The notes under the pieces: model-generated
What the model was told of the DNA's origin: nothing
The model's database searches: none
What the model saw: only the letters and a program-made list of their open reading frames with translations
Assembly: GCA_009746045.1 (NCBI GenBank)
Contig: RPFO01000026.1
Location: 2,051,286-2,111,285, forward strand
Length of the DNA stretch: 60,000 bases
Direction: 5' to 3'
Source of the DNA: Mesostigma viride
Lineage: Eukaryota; Streptophyta; Mesostigmatophyceae; Mesostigmatales; Mesostigmataceae
Part shown: in pieces, positions 21,254 through 33,300 of the stretch
How the letters are laid out: each line of letters opens with the position of its first letter
Numbering within the stretch: position 1 is the stretch's first letter
Program-made: the position numbers and the translations under genes

Positions 21254-21275
21254 AGGGGTATCTCCGCAGAGAGAC
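21254..21275. repeat. Palindrome copy in giant-gene intron 5
   Basis: GGGGTATCTCCGCAGAGAGA, a diverged member, lies in intron 21211-21336. Confidence 0.6.
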
Positions 21276-21336
21276 GATGGTGCAACAATCGAACTGAGGT
21301 CAAGTCCCTTCTTGTTCGTTTTTTTTTGTAATGCAG

Positions 21337-21879
21337 GCGGGGGCTGTCGCTGGGGGTACTGCGGGGGGGAAGGCGGCGAAGCCTCCATTGACTGAGCATG
21401 AAAGGGAAAAGCTGGATTCCCGCAAGAAGGTTGCGAAGGATCATATTATTGCTGTTGGCCTGATCATGCTTAAGTCTCCGCCCGATGGCGTCGATTCGGA
21501 GGGACCTGCGGGGTCCGAGTTTCGCAAGTACCTGACACGACTTGAGGCGGAAGTCGATGCCGATTTCGATACGGAGGTGTTGGGTGACGCTACCTTTAAG
21601 AGTGAATTGGCATATGAATTCGCAAATCTGGTGAAGTCGAAAGCCACCAAGAATTTCAAGTGGCAGCCTAAGGAGTACTCAGAGGCAAAGGTTGACAAGA
21701 TCGAGAAATTCATGAAGGCTGATTTTCGTCGTCGGGCCGCTGAGGGAAAAAGGGCGCTGAATGCGGTGGCAAAGGCCAACAGTAAGAAGAACGCGGAGGC
21801 GAAGGCGGCGGAGAAGGAGGCGAAGAAGGCGGAGAAGGAGAAGGCTAAGGAGGCCAAGAAGCAGCAGAAAACTGGACAG
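21337..21879 (+). CDS. Giant gene, exon 6: Ala/Lys-rich helical segment
   Basis: The 181 codons begin AGAVAGGTAGGKAAK. A mixed region (FRKYLTRLEAEVDADFD, LAYEFANLVKSKATK) precedes a strongly basic Ala/Lys/Glu helix (AEAKAAEKEAKKAEKEK) at the end. Acceptor ATGCAG precedes it and donor GTACGA follows. The middle could be a small helical domain, but I do not recognise it. Confidence 0.6.
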
Positions 21880-21901
21880 GTACGATTGTTGTGAAAATTT
21901 A

Positions 21902-21921
21902 GACCTCTCGCTGCGGGTAGA
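21902..21921. repeat. Palindrome copy in giant-gene intron 6
   Basis: GACCTCTCGCTGCGGGTAGAC, diverged, lies in intron 21880-22068. Confidence 0.6.
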
Positions 21922-22068
21922 CGCTGACCGGCTGCGGGACTTTGTGTTTAGTGTCAGTAAGGTACTATTCCAACAGAACTTTGTTCGTCCCTGAACAGGA
22001 TGTCGTGGTCGGCCTAAAGATTACTGACTTGAGCAAATCCTGCGGTCCTTTTCGATTTTTTACTTCAG

Positions 22069-23235
22069 GATGACGGGGGGGACGAAGACGCCACGGTGGA
22101 GAAGAAGTTACCTGGTCATGACGCCGTGTTCGCGCTGGTGAAGGATATGGTCAAGTACTGCTCGAGTAGGCGGATGGCGGACGTCGATGACCTGCCAAAC
22201 TGGCCCGAGTTCTCCCCCTTTCTTGAGCTGCTCCGGTCACTCAACAAGCTTTTTAAGGAGGGGGTGCTCACGAGCAGTGGGAACCCGGACACCGACCCTA
22301 TCATTGAAAGCTGGAAGCCTTCGAAAAAGGTCGACTCGAACAAGGAGGTCAGGGACCAGAACATCCGGAAGGCCAATACTCTCAGGGAAACGCGTTGGAT
22401 TCGGCCGGCCGATTTTAAGCAGACCGGATGTTTCAGTATGCGGATCCAGACGGTCAACGCGCTTATTTTGCCAGAGGCTTTGAGGCAGCGGCGTTTAAAC
22501 CTTGAAACCATTAAGGAGAACGGCCACATTCTCCTCAATGCGCGGGACAACGCCTTGCACTTCAAGGTTGTTGTCCCGGTCTGGCAGTTCCCTTTCCAGG
22601 CGCTTGCCGAATCTCAACCTGACCTTTTCGACAAGCAAATCTTGTGCATGCCGGATTTCGTCAAGTGGCTGAAGCATCACCACGGCGCCAAGATTGACGC
22701 GGAGGATGTGGGGTCCAGGTACTTCCGGCCCCTTTCGGATACTGAAGTCGACGTGTGGATTAACACGGAGTCCACCACCTCTTTCCTCGCGAGAGGACTT
22801 GAGTGGCGTACCTACGCCAGGGTGGACGAGGTGGAAGCAGTTTTGCCTCAGGAGATCGAGGGCAGTCGGCAAGTTTTCAACCTGCTGTGCAATACTGCGA
22901 TGAAGTCCTACGATCCGAAATTTTTTGAGGAACGGGTACCGGTACCGTATATGGTTCTCCGGTACGCGGTGGTGGATGGGAACCACTACTTTAAGGGGTT
23001 AAAGTCGTTTCTCAGGGGGCCGGATGGCGGGTGGGGAGAGGTTCGGGCAATGATGTGCGAGGGTGGGGCGGAGTCCAATTTCGCAAATACTCCTAAGGAG
23101 GCGGAGCACGCATTCCAGGACCTGTTGCGGAAATTCCGTGGTGGTTACATGGGTACGAACGTCATTCTTCTCAAGGGTGGCGACCTGCTCCCGTCGTGGA
23201 GTGAGCTGCGAAATCTACCTAAGGCAAAAGAAGAT
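22069..23235 (+). CDS. Giant gene, exon 7: unidentified globular domain
   Basis: The 389 codons start DDGGDEDATVEKK after ACTTCAG and end LPKAKED before GTAAGC. This is the most globular part of the protein, with balanced composition and no repeats. The segment LRYAVVDGNHYFKGLKSF resembles the VxDGNHRxxA signature of ParB/Srx-type folds, but the usual Arg after His is Tyr here, so this is only a weak hint. Next come a Gly/Cys stretch (MMCEGGAESNFANT) and a probable helix. Confidence 0.65.
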
Positions 23236-23255
23236 GTAAGCTATCTATTTTGGCA

Positions 23256-23434
23256 GGGTCTAGCTGCGGGTAGACCCTCGGAATTTTCGTGGTTGTTTTT
23301 TGTGTGCGCTTCAAGTTTTTTGCGAGGGTCTCGCTGCAGCTAGACCCTCTCCTTTTTTTTGTTGGAATTTTCGTTGCGTATTGTCGGCCGTTTCTTTTTC
23401 GAATTTTATTAGGGTCTATCCGCAGCTATACCCC
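23256..23434. repeat. Three palindromes in giant-gene intron 7
   Basis: Copies at about 23256-23277, 23326-23347 and 23412-23434 lie in the 255-nt intron 23236-23490, spaced about 70-85 bp. Diverged flanks are shared (CCTCGGAATTTTCGTGG, CCTTTT.TTGTTGGAATTTT). Confidence 0.8.
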
Positions 23435-23490
23435 TCGCCTTTTATGAACGAGTTTTGTCGTTGCTCGCTCGATGTTAATTGATGTCGCAG

Positions 23491-24319
23491 GCGGTGCTGA
23501 CCGGCAAGCTGGAGAAGCTGTTCGACATCGCCAAGGGGGCGAATTCGGAGGACTTAGCCGTGGCGGATCGTACGCTGGGCCAGGCCTTGCTTGACGTGTG
23601 GAACTACAACAAGCTATATCTACACGGCAAAGTCACGCGTGGGAAGGGCCACTATATTGCGGATGGCCACTATACCAATCTGCTCACGTACATCCTCCCG
23701 GCTATGCGGCAAGCGGGGGGAGGGAAGGGAATGTGGAGCCGGCAGCGGTGGATGTACACGAGGAGGAAGCAGAAGGAAAGAAAAAGCCGGCCCACAGCAT
23801 TGCTTCAGTGCATTCCGCTTACAGTCGCACGCTGGCCAACACGTTTCTCCGTCTGACACAGGAGCAGACTGATGATCCTGCCTCAACGAAACCCGCGCCT
23901 GAGGAGGTGATGATGCAAAGGTGCAAATTCGCGAATGCAGAGGGGGAGAAGAATGGCCAGAAGGTCTCTTGGACCGCTTTCAGGAACTTGGCCAGCCTTC
24001 CTATGATGGACGCCGTGATCGATTGCATCATGAGCTGCCAGGTTGGACCGGAAAAGCTCACCAAGTTGGTGGAGTTCGCCAAGGATGTGCTGGAGTGCCT
24101 GCGGCTGACCATTTGCGCCAGATTCAAGGAGGATGAGACGCTGGAAGCGCAATGCAAGGACGCAAAGGGCAAGGAGTTTGTGGCGTCTCATATTTTCGAA
24201 CTCGTCTTCAATCTCCATCCTCTCGCTCGGCCGGTCGGCAGGAAGGAGATTGTGGCCAGATACCGGGAATTTTGGGATGTGGCCGTCATCATAACGAGGA
24301 ACATCGCCTACCTTCTTAA
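23491..24319 (+). CDS. Giant gene, exon 8, 5' part, ending at the piggyBac insertion
   Basis: After GTCGCAG the frame begins AVLTGKLEKLFDIAKG. Near 23711-23735 the frame shifts by one at a G-rich run; reading continues as VEPAAVDVHEEEAEGK. It then proceeds through a helical region (PEKLTKLVEFAKDVLECL) to FWDVAVIITRNIAYLL, where TTAA and the piggyBac element begin. Continuing at 38051 across one TTAA gives KAKKHAAHLRIPRKD with no break. Confidence 0.65.
24316..24319. repeat. TTAA target duplication of the piggyBac element, left
   Basis: TTAA here is matched by TTAA at 38047-38050. The giant-gene reading frame is restored by joining across one copy. Confidence 0.85.
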
Positions 24320-24651
24320 CCCCTCAACCGTCTTTGACTCGTGACTAAAATGAGTCACGAGTTGCACAGTATGCCACAGGTGCCCCCATTCAGCCTAATT
24401 ATTTTTTCTAGACCATACTAGGAACCAAGCATAACCATATTAGGGCCCACCTGGGGGTATAGTGGGTGGTCCCAGTGCTAGCCCCACCTGCTCTATAAAT
24501 AGCCCCCCCCTCAGGGGGGTACGGTGAGTGTGCGCGGTGACACCCTTATAATGGATGATAGACCCCTTTCCTCAATGAGTTGACCCTGGGGTTGGTTTTG
24601 TAGATAGATTTTTTAGTTAGGATGGGATACAAACACTAAAAATTGTAACTA

Positions 24652-25250
24652 CCCCAGGGACCCATCAGCTGGTGCTAAAAATAACTGGTGACTATTTTGA
24701 GTCGCGAGTTTTTTGGGGGCTAAAATAGGCATCCTAAGTGCAGTTTTGAACATGGAAACGATAGGTAAGCATGGAGTATGGGCAAACATGCATGCTAACA
24801 CTTATTCCAACCTGTGTGCCACCAATACCTGCCATAACCGCTGCAGGTCCCTGCCGGATATGATTGGAGACGACTACGCGCGGGCCGCGAGTACGGGGTT
24901 CACAACCTTATCATGCATGATGGAGCACGTATACCTTGGATTTCACCCTAGTATTTCAGGGGGGACTGCAACTGTACCCAAGCACTACATCCAAACACTT
25001 ACATGTCTTGTTTCACCCAGGGACCCACAAGATAATGCTAAAAATAGCTGGTGACTATTTTGAGTCACCAGTTTTTGGGGGCTAGAATAAACATCCTAGT
25101 GCAGTTTTGAACATGGAAATGATAGGTAAGCATGAAACATGCATGATTATGTTTATTCCAGCCTATGTGGCACAAATATATGCCACAATAAGCGTAAATG
25201 CTTGCAGACCCGCTGATACTGTGGTACTTATTTTTACATGCATGATGGAC
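24652..25250. repeat. Tandem duplication in the piggyBac 3' flank
   Basis: A unit of about 363 bp starting CCCAGGGACCCA, then CTAAAAATA.CTGGTGACTA and GCAGTTTTGAACATGGAAA, begins near 24654 and again near 25016. The second copy decays after about 25200. There is no coding sequence here. Confidence 0.7.
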
Positions 25251-25603
25251 CTTCAATGACACAAAGTCAAAACATCCCAGCACTCCTAGATAAATTAGTG
25301 ACCAAGGGACCATGCATGCAGTAACACTGAAAATTGCCAACTAGAAATAGGTGGCACTGTGACCATCACGGAGCAGATTTTCAAACTGCACAAGTTATGC
25401 ATAAACATGAAAGCTAATAAGACATGACCATGAAACAATAACCCAGGCTAACAACATGAAACCAAATAACACATGCACAGGTGGGTCCATGAAACAATAA
25501 CACACACTTCAAACCATGCCGGCCCATGGTGATACACGGCGCGCATGAGCGCGGGCAGGAAAGGCCAAATGCCATGCCACGTAGGCAACAAATGCTAGCA
25601 TTC

Positions 25604-28600
25604 TTAGTCAGCCTCCGTAGGACTATATCCCAGGCGGACATGCTCCGCCCTGAGATGGCGGCGCCGCGCCACCCCCTTGAGCTTCCGGGTGGTGGCTGCT
25701 GCCCCCCTCGTGGTAGTGGCGCCCTTGAAATTCTTGGCGCATTCGCCACGCTGGGAGAGGCGCTGCCATACCCGCTGCTTCGTCACGTTGAAGTCCAGCC
25801 CCTCCACCTGCCCGGAGTGGAAGAGGCCGAAGCAGTTCCGCTCGCTGTTGCTGCAGAACGCCATGTCACAGTGCTCGCACATGACCGAGGTCTTGTGCTT
25901 CCTGCCTTGCGCGCAGCACAGTTGGCACAGCACCTGCTCCACCCACGGGATCTTCTTGGCGGGGTAGTGCAGGGGGCCAAATCGGCCCACCGTGCGGCTG
26001 AGGGGGATGTCCGCGGCCTGCAGCTCACGGATGGGCACGGTTGCGCCCGGCCACGCGTTCGCCTCGAGCTCCTTGGCCAGCACGCTCAGGAACCTCGAGT
26101 GGGTCATGGCGGTCTTGGACTCCGTGTGGATCATCACGTGCAGCAGGTAGCTGTTGGTGAGCACGTTGGCGAAGTGCCCCATCAGCAGGCGCACCCACCA
26201 CACCCTCGTCACAAGGGCCTTGCACACGTCGTACTCGGCGCAGTATTGGTCGCACACGTCCGTGGCCTTGTAGGTGAGCCAATACTCCACGATGTTGTGG
26301 GGTGCGGTCACCGTCTTCCGCACCCCGGTGTGGCCGCCGTGCCGGGTGACCGCCACCTCCGCAAGGGCGCCCAGCCCCTTGGAGAGGGTCCACACCGGCT
26401 TCTTGTCCTGCCAGCTGCACAGCAGGTGCCCCTCGTTGCTTGCCGCCCACGCGTAGTCACCCTGCTCCACCTCCTTCTTCTTGGGCATGAGCTTCGCCAC
26501 CTCATCGAAGGGCAGCCCCTTGCGGTTCGCGCAGATGGTGCCGACCACGCGGTGGCCCATCTCAGCGACTGAGTCGATGGCGCGCTTGCTCGTGTAGAAC
26601 CGGTCCATCGCGACGATGGCGGGGCGCTCGAGCACGGACACCATGCGCGTCACCACCTTGAACGTGTGGTCCTCCTCCTTGACCTTGTCGTAGGTCTCCA
26701 CCTTGAGCAGGTAGCCCGTCTTGTCGTTCAGAGCGAACAGCTTGATGTGGAATTGCTCGGGCTTCGTGGGGTTGAAGCACTTCACGGGGGACATCTTGTG
26801 GCGCGTGGGGATGGAGCGCTCGTCCAGCGCGATGCGGTCCCCGGGCTTCACGTACTTGATGTACGCGGCGTTGAGGTGCTCCTCGAGCCACAGGGTCTGC
26901 CAGAGGATGTGCGCCCTCGGGTCAGTGTCGCGGGCAGGGCGCTGGGCAGTCGGCTGGCAGTGGAGGAAGCGTGCAATTTGCTCGAACCGCTTCTGCGGCA
27001 TCACGTCTTGGAAGCAGACGGGCTTTGCCACACCCATCCCCTCGCTGGAAAAGTAGTCATCCCTCGAAGGGAACCTGCCCAGGGCCATGGTGATGACGAT
27101 GCCCAGAAATTTGCCCATCTCATGCAGTGTTAACGGATGCCACTCACGCCCACCTGGCTTGCCCGCCCCCTTGAGCTCAGCATAGTCGTTGGTCTCCTTG
27201 ACAATCTTGGCCATGACATCACGCTGGGACCAGAAAAGGGAGAAAAGCCCGAGGGGCCCAAACTTGAGCTGGGCAGGGGAAAGGTTTTGATAGCAGGCGG
27301 TACCCGTCATCGGCGACAGCACCGGAGTATCGGGAAAAGGAAACACGCCTGGCTTGCCGAAACCAAATTTCCAGACGGTCTCGGCTGGCTCCTCAGTGGC
27401 AGGCGTATCGTCAGGAAAAAACGAATCATCGAGCTCAGCCTCACCGCTCGGCACCGGACCCTCCGCACCCTTCTGGTAAACAAAGTCGTCATCGGAAGCG
27501 TCCGAGACAACGCTCTCGCTGGCCGCCGCCTTGGTCTGACGGCGCCTTTTCGGGGCGTGGCTGATGGCTGGGTTCTTCTTCGGGTTGCCGACAGCGCGCT
27601 TCCCCGGCTCGCGTCGCTTGACCGGTGTGGGCAGCTCGATATCCTCGGATTTGTCGTCGTCGTCCTCGCCGGCGTCAGAATCGCTATCCTGGCCCTGCTC
27701 GCTATCATCGTCACTGCTACCTGCCGTTGGGACCTTCCTGGCTGCGCATTCTTTCACTAGAGCTTCGTACTCATCTGAGCTGCACGAATATATGAAAATC
27801 TGCTCACGGGTGAATGGGTACGTGAGCTTGTCGTCCGGGAAATAGCAACGTGCACCATCTCCGGACCTGTTCACTGTCACTACCTTGCCCGGCAAACGTA
27901 CCTCGCTGTGTTTTTCCCCATACTGCTGTATCGCCCAGTCTAGTCCGAACTTTTCCACAGGCACTGCAATGAAAATGCCCTTCTTTAGGGTGGTTTTACC
28001 GGATTAGGATACATTTTTTTGTCTAGGATACATTTGATGCACTGTGCAGTTTTCAGATGTGTTTGTGGGGGTTGATTGCGCCTAGCATGCATTTTATTGA
28101 AGCAATGAGTTTCCCAAGATATACATTATATAAACTAAGACAATTGACCCATTAACGCAATGAGACAACATCAATGAGACAACATATGCCAATTGAAGGC
28201 TGCCCGCAACTTTATTCCAAGCTCATTATTATATGATTCCAAGACCATAACTCTTCCAAGACCGTACATCTTCAAGATATAGCACTACAGACACCCACGC
28301 GGCTTCCGCGGTCATCACGCTCCTCCTCCAAGACAACTCAACCTTACAGGACGTTGGGCCATCATACGTCCGGAATAATTGTGTCACTTATTACATAACC
28401 AAACTTTTTGAGGGATCGCCATGGTTGCATGGTTTCAACACATGCGCCCTGCACTCATGTGCATCAAAGGTGTTGCGTAGTGCCAACTCAGTGTCAAAGA
28501 ACTGATTCAATAATATTTCCCGTATGGCCATGAAGGCCCACATGAGTTAAACATGGCCGAGAGTGATTGCACATTCTTCTTGGCGACATCGGTCTTGACG

Positions 28601-30220
28601 ACGTCGATGGGGAAGACGGCAGCACCTGCATGTGAACAAAAGAATCCATGAACTGTGGCATCCAAAGGCAACAACATATTAGCATCCCATTGAACACGCA
28701 GCCACGCTGACCCGGCCATCCAGCGGCCCACGCAGCCACAGAGCCAGCCAGCCACGCAGTGACGCACCCACCCAGCCACACATCCACGCATCCACGCACC
28801 CGGCACCCCCCCCCCCCCAGCCAGCCACGCAGCCACGCAGCCACGCAGCCACGCAGCAGCGCAGCCACGCAGCCACACAGCCACGCACCCTCCTTTCCAG
28901 CCACGCAGCCACGCAGCCACGCAGCCACGCAGCCACGCAGCCACGCAGCCACGCAGCCACGCAGCCACGCAGCCACGCAGCCACGCAGCAGCGCAGCTAC
29001 GCAGCCACACAGCCACGCACCCTCCTTTCCAGCCAAGCAGCCACGCAGCCACGCAGCCACGCAGCCACGCAGCAGCGCAGCCACGCAGCCACACAGCCAC
29101 GCACCCTCCTTTCCAGCCACGCAGCCACGCAGCCACGCAGCAGCGCAGCCACGCAGCCACACAGCCACGCACCCTCCTTTCCAGCCAAGCAGCCACGCAG
29201 CCACGCAGCCACGCAGCCACGCAGCCACGCAGCCACGCAGCAGCGCAGCCACGCAGCCACACAGCCACGCAGCCACGCAGCCACGCAGCAGCGCAGCCAC
29301 GCAGCCACGCAGCCACGCAGCCACGCAGCCACGCAGCAGCGCAGCCACGCAGCCACACAGCCACGCACCCTCCTTTCCAGCCACGCAGCCACGCAGCCAC
29401 GCAGCCACGCAGCCACGCAGCCACGCAGCCACGCAGCAGCGCAGCCACGCAGCCACACAGCCACGCACCCTCCTTTCCAGCCAAGCAGCCACGCAGCCAC
29501 GCAGCCACGCAGCCACGCAGCAGCGCAGCCACGCAGCCACACAGCCACGCAGCCACGCAGCCACGCAGCAGCGCAGCCACGCAGCCACGCAGCCACGCAG
29601 CAGCGCAGCCACGCAGCCACACAGCCACGCACCCTCCTTTCCAGCCACGCAGCCACGCAGCCACGCAGCAGCGCAGCCACGCAGCCACACAGCCACGCAC
29701 CCTCCTTTCCAGCCAAGCAGCCACGCAGCCACGCAGCCACGCAGCCACGCAGCCACGCAGCCACGCAGCCACGCAGCCACGCAGCCACGCAGCCACGCAG
29801 CCACGCAGCCACGCAGCCACGCAGCCACGCAGCAGCGCAGCCACGCAGCCACGCAGCAGCGCAGCCACGCAGCCACACAGCCACGCACCCTCCTTTCCAG
29901 CCAAGCAACCACGCAGCCACGCAGCAGCGCAGCCACGCAGCCACGCAGCAGCGCAGCCACGCAGCCACACAGCCACGCACCCTCCTTTCCAGCCAAGCAG
30001 CCACGCAGTCACACAGTCAAACCCCCCCTACACCCCCCCCCCACACACACCCCCACCCCACCCACTCAACACTACACGAATGACTCACAAAGAACTGCTG
30101 CACCACCGATGATCCCTGCGGGAACTGCTCTGCTGCCGACGGTCCCTGCGAAAACTGCTGCAGTGCCGACAATGCCTGTGGAAACTGCGACATTGCCGAC
30201 GCTGCCTGCGGGAACTGAAG

Positions 30221-30289
<69 letters not shown>

Positions 30290-30326
30290 AGTTGTTGCTG
30301 CAGTTGCTGCTGCAGTTGCTGCTGCA

Positions 30327-30380
<54 letters not shown>

Positions 30381-33300
30381 GCTGGACCACTTGTTTCTGC
30401 ACCTCTTGACGCAGCTGCAAACCAAGCTCTTCAACCTTCTTGCTTTGGTTCTCCATAGCTCGTTGCATCTCTCTCATCGTCTGTTCCACGCCCACCAGTA
30501 CGGGGGTCGGCGGCGGCAGCGGCTGGGTACGCTCTGGCTGGGTGCGCTCTGGCTGCCGTGCAGGACCTTGCCACATCGGCCGGCGCATTGGTGGTTTGCA
30601 CCGGCCAAAAAATCTACTTTCATGGCACCAGATTTCTTTCCTAGCACCCATTTTCTACAATCGTCCCCGGCATAACACAAATCAATCAATTCGTCCATGT
30701 CATCGCTTCGGCTATCAGCATCGGGCATAGTTCCCGTGGCTAGTGCCCATCATTCTTTCCACCTTGAGCGGGGCGAAGTCACGAATTCAAGCGCGAAGTG
30801 CATTTGAATCAAGCGGGAACTGGGTGACACTGCTTGAAGACGTGCAGCTCCAAGGCATGCAAATGATGCAATGTATGAAAGATACGATACGCAAAGTTCA
30901 GGTGTTCAGGTGAAGCCGTGAAGACGTGGTGAAGACAGGTGAAGACGCGGTGAAGACGTGAAGACGTGAAGACGTGAAGACGTGAAGACGTGAAGACACG
31001 ATACGGCAAGTTCAGGTGAAGTTCAGGTGTTCAGGTGAAGCCGTGAAGACGTGAAGACGTGAAGCCGTGAAGACGTGGTGAAGACAGGTGAAGACGCGGT
31101 GAAGACGTGAAGACGTGAAGACGTGAAGACGTGAAGACGTGAAGACACGATACGGCAAGTTCAGGTGAAGTTCAGGTGTTCAGGTGAAGCCGTGAAGACG
31201 TGACGACGCGAAGACGTGAAGACGTGGTGAAGACAGGTGAAGACGCGGTAAAGACGTGAAGACGTGAAGACGTGAAGACGTGAAGACTTGAAGACACGAT
31301 ACGGCAAGTTCAGGTGAAGTTCAGGTGTTCAGGTGAAGCCGTGAAGACGTGAAGACGTGAAGCCGTGAAGACGTGGTGAAGACAGGTGAAGACGCGGTGA
31401 AGACGTGAAGACGTGAAGACGTGAAGACGTGAAGACACGATACGGCAAGTTCAGGTGAAGTTCAGGTGTTCAGGTGAAGCCGTGAAGACGTGAAGACGCG
31501 AAGACGTGAAGACGTGGTGAAGACAGGTGAAGACGCGGTGAAGACGTGAAGACGTGAAGACGTGCATGCAAGGTATCAAAGATACGATACGCCGCAAGTT
31601 CAGGTGAAGACGTGAAGACGTGAAGACGTGAAGACGTGAAGACGTGAAGACGTGAAGACCAGGACTGTCACGTGAAGACTGGGACGTGAAGGCAAGTTGC
31701 AGCACTCGGCCGCTGCAGTCGCACGCAGGTAGAAACGAGTATTGCTGCTTGAATCTGTCAAGACCCCATCGAATGTAAAACAGGTTTTTCGTAAAGAAAT
31801 CCGATTTGTGGGCGGGCTTTACATATTGCTTCTGTCCAAGCACTACCGGATGTAAAACAGTATACTTCTTGAAGAAATAAGTTGGGGCTTTGTTGGGCGT
31901 CACATTTGACCGGTGGGCGGAGTTTCCTGCTTCTGTGAAGGCGCCATCGAATGTAGATCAGTAGATTTTCTAAAGAAATCTGAGTTGTGGGCGGGGCCTT
32001 TATTGCTTGTGTCCATCCACCACCGGATGTAGAACAGTAGACTTATTGAAGGTGAATCACGATACAACAGCTGTAGTTGACAACATCATGACCGGCACAT
32101 CTTTCCCCCACCGCTGCTCAACCCGTTCCCCCCAAACTCCTCCACACTTGCCCACCTTTCCACCCTCCTCCACGGCCCGTTGTGTTTGCAGGCGTTGGCA
32201 CAAAGGGAGGAGGCCGTGCGAGCCGGGAAACTCACGGTATGGTTTGATTTCTAGTTTTGTATTAGGACCCTAGGGTAGCTATGTTATATAGGCATGTCTG
32301 ACAGCATAGCTCACCATTTCATTACCATGGGATGCTGAGCATACCATTTCCAGAGAGGTAAGTCAGTCACTCTTCGCAGTTGACAAGTCAGAGAAAGCAA
32401 TCAAGTGCAGCGTTCACAACTCTTGCCGCTCGTAACCTTTTGTCTGCCCGGTTTGGCAGCTCCCTGTCTTTGCTTTCTCTCGTATTTCTTTCTTTTGTCT
32501 CTTTTCTACATCTTTCTTTGCTAATTCTTGAATATATGATGCTATTGTAGCATCCTTCTAGCGCGGATCGCTCTTAATATCCTTCTCGCGCACGTTTCCT
32601 CGCTTTTTCTCATGTAAGAGCGTCTTCCCTGCCCATGCAGCGTGTACCTGGTGTGTGTGGCTCTGCCTTGCCAATCACAACTGACCGACATGCTGGTCAG
32701 GCACTGCAGGTCGTTGCCCTTGCGTGTGTGAACCTGCTGTTTTGGCTGTTCCCATGGCCGCTGCGTGTGTCCGTGAATGATACCATGGGAGGGAGACTTC
32801 TCCCATGGGTCCCCTTCGCTGACACTCGTGATGTAGGTTCGCGTCGACTTGTTTCTCTCACTGTGCCCATATTGGCCTCGCACGGCTTTGTCTCTCATTC
32901 CTTGTTTGCATGCGGCGGCGTGTAGACCATCATCTTCATCCGAGACCGCAACAGCAAGGGCCAGGAGGTGAGTAATTGCTGAGGGCATGGCTCCTATCCC
33001 CTGATGAGTCTAGCGCCATGTACCACCCTCTATGCCTGCATATAGGTGACGCATTGAAAATGCAAGCATCTTACTAGAAGTAGCACGGGCCTCCGAGGTG
33101 AGATTTTGCGCAGGCCTCATGATCCCAATGGACCTGCGAAGCGCATGGCGCGCATGGGCGGCCGGCCGGCGCAGCTGGCATGCGGCGGGGCGGGGCTGTC
33201 GACGGGCGGCGGGGCAGGGCCGTCGGCGCGCGGGGGCCAGCGGCGCTGCCGGTGCGCGCGGGCGGCGGGCCGGCGCACCTGGCATGCGGCGGGGCAGGGC

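Noticed and set aside
27965-27987. Short intron at the start of the piggyBac gene
   Set aside because: GTAA and GCAG borders can be found, but the phase is wrong. Reading straight through one TTA keeps the frame.
28750-30010. Long frames on both strands reading AWLRGCVA or AATQPRSH repeats
   Set aside because: They are translations of the 8-bp GCAGCCAC minisatellite, open in several frames at once.
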